A stretch of DNA of 64,000 nucleotides, taken from Microcebus murinus. Its lineage: Eukaryota; Chordata; Mammalia; Primates; Cheirogaleidae. The translations under genes and the position numbers were made by a program. This document shows positions 59,970 to 64,000 of this stretch, in pieces. The number at the start of each line of letters is the position of its first letter. Within the stretch, counting starts at the first letter, position 1. The DNA is taken from NCBI RefSeq assembly GCF_040939455.1, contig NC_134108.1, forward strand, positions 82,690,001-82,754,000, in the 5' to 3' direction. A model generated the notes under the pieces. The model was not told where the DNA came from, did no database searches, and worked only from the letters and a program-made list of their open reading frames with translations.

Positions 59970-61155
59970 TCAATGAAGTGATGCACTTAAAAATTTTAAT
60001 ACCTCTCTGATTTCTTCTCAGTTAATTGAATTGGGAAGAAATTTCCACAGGCACTGTTAGGAACAAAAATATTCCAAGCCATTAATTTTATTAACTTTTT
60101 AAATACATGATGTCATTTCCTGTATTTCTGTACCCTGAGAAATAAGCATTACTAACATAATCTGAGAGGAAGAAAGTGGTAACAAAGAGCATTAGTAATA
60201 TCATGAAAAGGCAGATTAAAATTTAGCTCTTTCTGGTTTATGATATTAAAACCCAGGATGCTCTTTTAAAAAAGTAAGAGAAGCTTATTTTTTAATGAAC
60301 ACTGATTTCTGATCCAAGGGCCAGATTATTTTTATGGGTAATATATACCAGACTGACTCTAAAGAAAAACCATGTTTTACAAAAGTAGCAATCTGGGGGA
60401 AAATATCAGTTTAAGAATAAAATTGCTCCTATTAGAAAACAAAGTAAATAAAAATATGCATAAAGCTGAATTATAAGTGAAGAAAAATTGCTATTAAAAC
60501 CTTAAAACTAACTTGCAGTACATTTATCTACAGCTGTCATAGAAATCCACTGAAACACACATGTTGGCACATGTGTGCATGCTTTGAACATGTGGACACA
60601 AACACATTTCACTTGAATTTTCATGTATTAATATTTTTAATATTTATTTTAATCTATGTCTAACAAAATATATCACATAATAGAGTTTTCTTTTATGAAG
60701 TTTGCTGCATATATGAGCTACTTCCTAAATTGTCTTACAAAATTCTAAGATGGCAAAAGAAATAAGTGTGGTATTTTACTTGACCAGGTCCACAGTTTAA
60801 ATTCTATCATTATTGTATTTGATCATAATACATATTTGATTATAATACAGATCATAATCAAAAGTGAATAACAGAAGCACTGAATGTGACATACAAATAC
60901 TCTTTTCTTTTCCTCTTTCTTGGAAAGACACTGCATATGTCTGCCTTCACACTGTGGAAGAGAGGATTTGGGAAATGTCATTACTGTACAAGTAATGCTA
61001 GGGTCAGAAGAAACAGAGAGAGAAATGAAGACAGGTAAATAGGCAGAAATTGGCAAATCTTACAACTTTTTTCTACATTGCCATGTATTGCAAGTTATAT
61101 TCATCACTAATATTTTAAAATAAGTATATATAAAATCAAGAATACTGGTCAAGAA
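59970..61155. other. AT-rich unique DNA
   Basis: No gene. A faint MIR-like stretch at about 60,090-60,180 is too weak to call. Confidence 0.45.
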
Positions 61156-61157
61156 CT

Positions 61158-61527
<370 letters not shown>

Positions 61528-61734
61528 AAAAAAAGTTATTAAATACACCTTGGAGATCAGGAATTAATATCAATAATGCATTAATGAAATTGGAAATGAT
61601 ATAAATGGTAGCCATCTTCCGCTAGAGGAGAGTAAGTAACAAGTAGTTGCTTTCCCAAAGTGATGTACTTTTATTCTTTTGATTGTAATCAATTGCTATC
61701 TTTCCTATTGAGATATTTTTGTTTTGTTCATTTA

Positions 61735-62085
61735 ACATTCACTTCAACCTGTATTTACTGAAACCCTGTTTAGACTGTGCTAGACAACTGAAAGACCCAG
61801 GGTTTTTTTTGTTTTTTTTTTAACTTGAAGGACTCAAAGTGTGATGGAGTAAGATGGAAATATAAATGGAAAATCACACTGGAATATGATAAATGCAAGA
61901 ACAGAAGTATGATATGTGCAAAAGGTTATGAGATCCAGCGAAGAGGCAGAGCAAACTATCATGCTCTGTTTCTTCAAGGAACAGATTCAATAAGTTTCCA
62001 CATTGTGGTAAAGGGTATGGAATCATGGCAGTCATTTACAAAGGAAGTAAGAGCAAAGGAGTGTAAAGAGGAAAGCGAAAGATGG
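61735..62085. repeat. Possible L2 3' fragment
   Basis: 'ctgtatttactgaaaccctg' and 'gactgtgctagacaactgaa', then 'gataaatgcaagaacagaag', 'caaaaggttatgagatccag' recall L2 3' wording. The 90-codon open frame (61825-62097) over it shows no known domain. Confidence 0.35.
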
Positions 62086-62089
62086 TGCA

Positions 62090-64000
62090 AAAACTAATGT
62101 GAAGGCAGATAGAGCAAAAGTAGAAAGAAATGAGGACAATTGAATCAACAGAGACACACATTTCTCTAGACTGCAAATATGTGCCTAAAAATGCAACCAC
62201 ACACAGATTCGGATGAAAGTTTACACAGGCACATAGGGAGACTTCCCTTGGGTGGTAGAATACCAAGGATTAGGCAGAATGGAAAGACAAATGAGTGTGT
62301 GTGTTCAGATTTCCTGGAATCTATACAGGGATCCCAATTTCCTTTCACATAAGTGGAGCCATTGATGTTGGTAGGAAACAAAGATTCCATTAAGGCTTAT
62401 TATGTGATTTATATATCCTGGTGTGGAATTTTTCTCTCCAAACTGTTTTAATTATTTTTAATGAAGTGGTAAGAAATAATATCTTATATCACATTTTATA
62501 TCTTAGCTACATAGTCAAGAATTATCTTCAGTAAAAGAATCCTATAAAGCATAGTAAAGGCCTCAGGAAAACTAAAGATGACTTTGTGAATAAATGCCAG
62601 TCTTTCCCCAGACTTGTATCTAAAAACCTGGTAAATAGCAATGTTATTTGGGTTCCCTTTAAAAAAAACAGATCCATTATGTGTTGACAGGTTTAAAAAA
62701 AACTGCCTGAAATAAGACATCATTATTTGGAAAAAAAAAAAAAAAAAAGGCTTTATTTTGTTGATTTACTTGACTTTCACAATTTCACAAAAAATTTGGG
62801 AAAATGACAATTAATTTTCCATAATCACATGCCACCCATGTCAAAATGATCCTAAATAAGAAAATTCTTAAATGTACTAAAATTTAATACTTTAATAAGC
62901 ATCAAATAATTTACTTATATGATATATTCAAGATAACATCTGCAATTGTTAGTGTCACTAAAAACAGTACAGGTTTTCTTCTTGCTGTTTTCTGGCTATG
63001 CAATTTTTCAGTACATAAATGTAGTATTAAACAATGTTCTAGTAAAGAATGTTCTATCTCAAAGTAGATGTCCCATTCCTGAATGTCTATTTTCTCAACA
63101 CTAATTGTGATTTTGTAATTCCAATGAGCACATTCACAATATTCAACATTTGTTATATCTTTGTCATCACCATCAATATCACACAAAACAATCTAGAATT
63201 GCATCTACTAAATGTGAAGACTCTTCTGTCAAAATTTGTGCCACTTCTATAATGTAATACAAGTGGAAAATATTTCTACTCAAGGTAGGCCCTCTGACTC
63301 ACTATTTATTGCAGTGAATAAAATGGAAGTCAAAAAACTGTGGAGAGTCATCTTGTATTCATTCCTTTGATGACATACATGATAGCTTGACTACTTTACT
63401 ATAGAAAATGGAAATCATCACGTAAGATAAAAATATAAGTAGCATTTTCAAAACCTCATTTGAAAAGCTGGAATTACATGTTATCATATAAAATGACACT
63501 TCAGAATAAAATTAGATATGAGCAGCAGAACTATATGTAATTATTAACCTTAAGCCCTAAGAATGTCATTATGTGGTAGTTTATTTCAAATGGTATTAAA
63601 TAGTTCTTTCATAATAGTTTATATGCCATTCACATCAAATATTTAAAATTTAATATACTTTGTGTCCATTTGACTAAATCAAAAGTCCATAGATCTTCAC
63701 ATCCCTTTGCTATAATGCAGCATAGCCAAAAAGGTGTTCTTTGAGTAAGGTAATGAGTGCTGCCTGTATTTTATAAGAATCACTTACAAAAGGCATCAGC
63801 TACAATTATGTCATCAGGAATTATTCATCTTACCTTTCTGACTGAGAGTACCTAAATAATTAAAGAGCTCAAATTCAGAATATAGACAATATAGGCTGTA
63901 CAATTTTACTGATACAGCATATATTGTGCCCCTATTATATAAACTTTTCCTAGTCCAGCTCTGTTAGCATTATAATAATCTTAGTCATTAAGTTGCCTAT
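62090..64000. other. AT-rich unique DNA
   Basis: No gene. There is a run of 18 A at 62731-62748 without a recognisable retroelement body. Frames of 67-91 codons at 62036-63252 are unremarkable. Confidence 0.45.

Noticed and set aside
62731..62748. 18-A run as the tail of a processed pseudogene
   Set aside because: No gene-like body or target-site duplication could be found upstream.

Overview
This window looks like a gene-free stretch of primate genome, most likely from a strepsirrhine (lemur or loris lineage). The base composition is AT-rich and CpG-poor, and the DNA is crowded with old mammalian repeats (MIR, L2-like, hAT MER, ERV/MaLR-type LTRs). The lineage clue is a set of minus-strand Alu elements whose dimer linker or right arm carries a GGCCAATTAATTTC-type segment, known to me from lemur-type Alus and absent from human AluS/AluY. 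The L1 3' ends (TTTGTACCCCC then TAATATTTTGAAAT) also fit this lineage better than human L1PA.

I found no protein-coding gene, rRNA or tRNA. The open reading frames present are short (up to 146 codons), start at random ATGs and lie inside Alu, L1, LTR or AT-rich DNA. None shows a recognisable domain. The only decayed coding remnants are a mariner transposase (21.6-22.8 kb) and L1 ORF2 fragments (30.8-32.4 kb and 38.1-38.8 kb). No multi-exon host gene could be traced; an intron or distal regulatory DNA cannot be excluded.

Layout: 0-8 kb holds unique AT-rich DNA with one MIR, an LTR-like block and a possible conserved segment. 8-13 kb holds a MER5A-like remnant, a hAT-type MER element and three perfect short hairpins. 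13-21 kb holds microsatellites, MIRs, an LTR-like block and an old Alu. 21.5-22.8 kb is a near full-length mariner fossil. 28-30 kb is an LTR cluster with a duplicated unit of about 115 bp. 30.8-32.5 kb is a 5'-inverted L1 with a probable 3' transduction. 33.7-41.3 kb holds an Alu, MIRs, several LTRs and a second 5'-inverted L1. 40.6 and 43.3 kb share a 197-bp inverted duplication. 43.9-55 kb is mostly unique DNA with MIR and L2-like pieces. 57.5 kb has a small CpG-dense palindromic repeat. 58.9-61.5 kb holds a CA microsatellite and two Alus, the second apparently young.

There is no evident new gene system. The most interesting structures are mutational: two twin-primed L1 insertions (one apparently carrying transduced flank), a short-range inverted duplication with inferable polarity, short-loop perfect hairpins, and the CpG-dense palindrome. 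Repeat family names and boundaries were assigned by eye from memory of consensus sequences; boundaries are usually good to about 10-30 bp.
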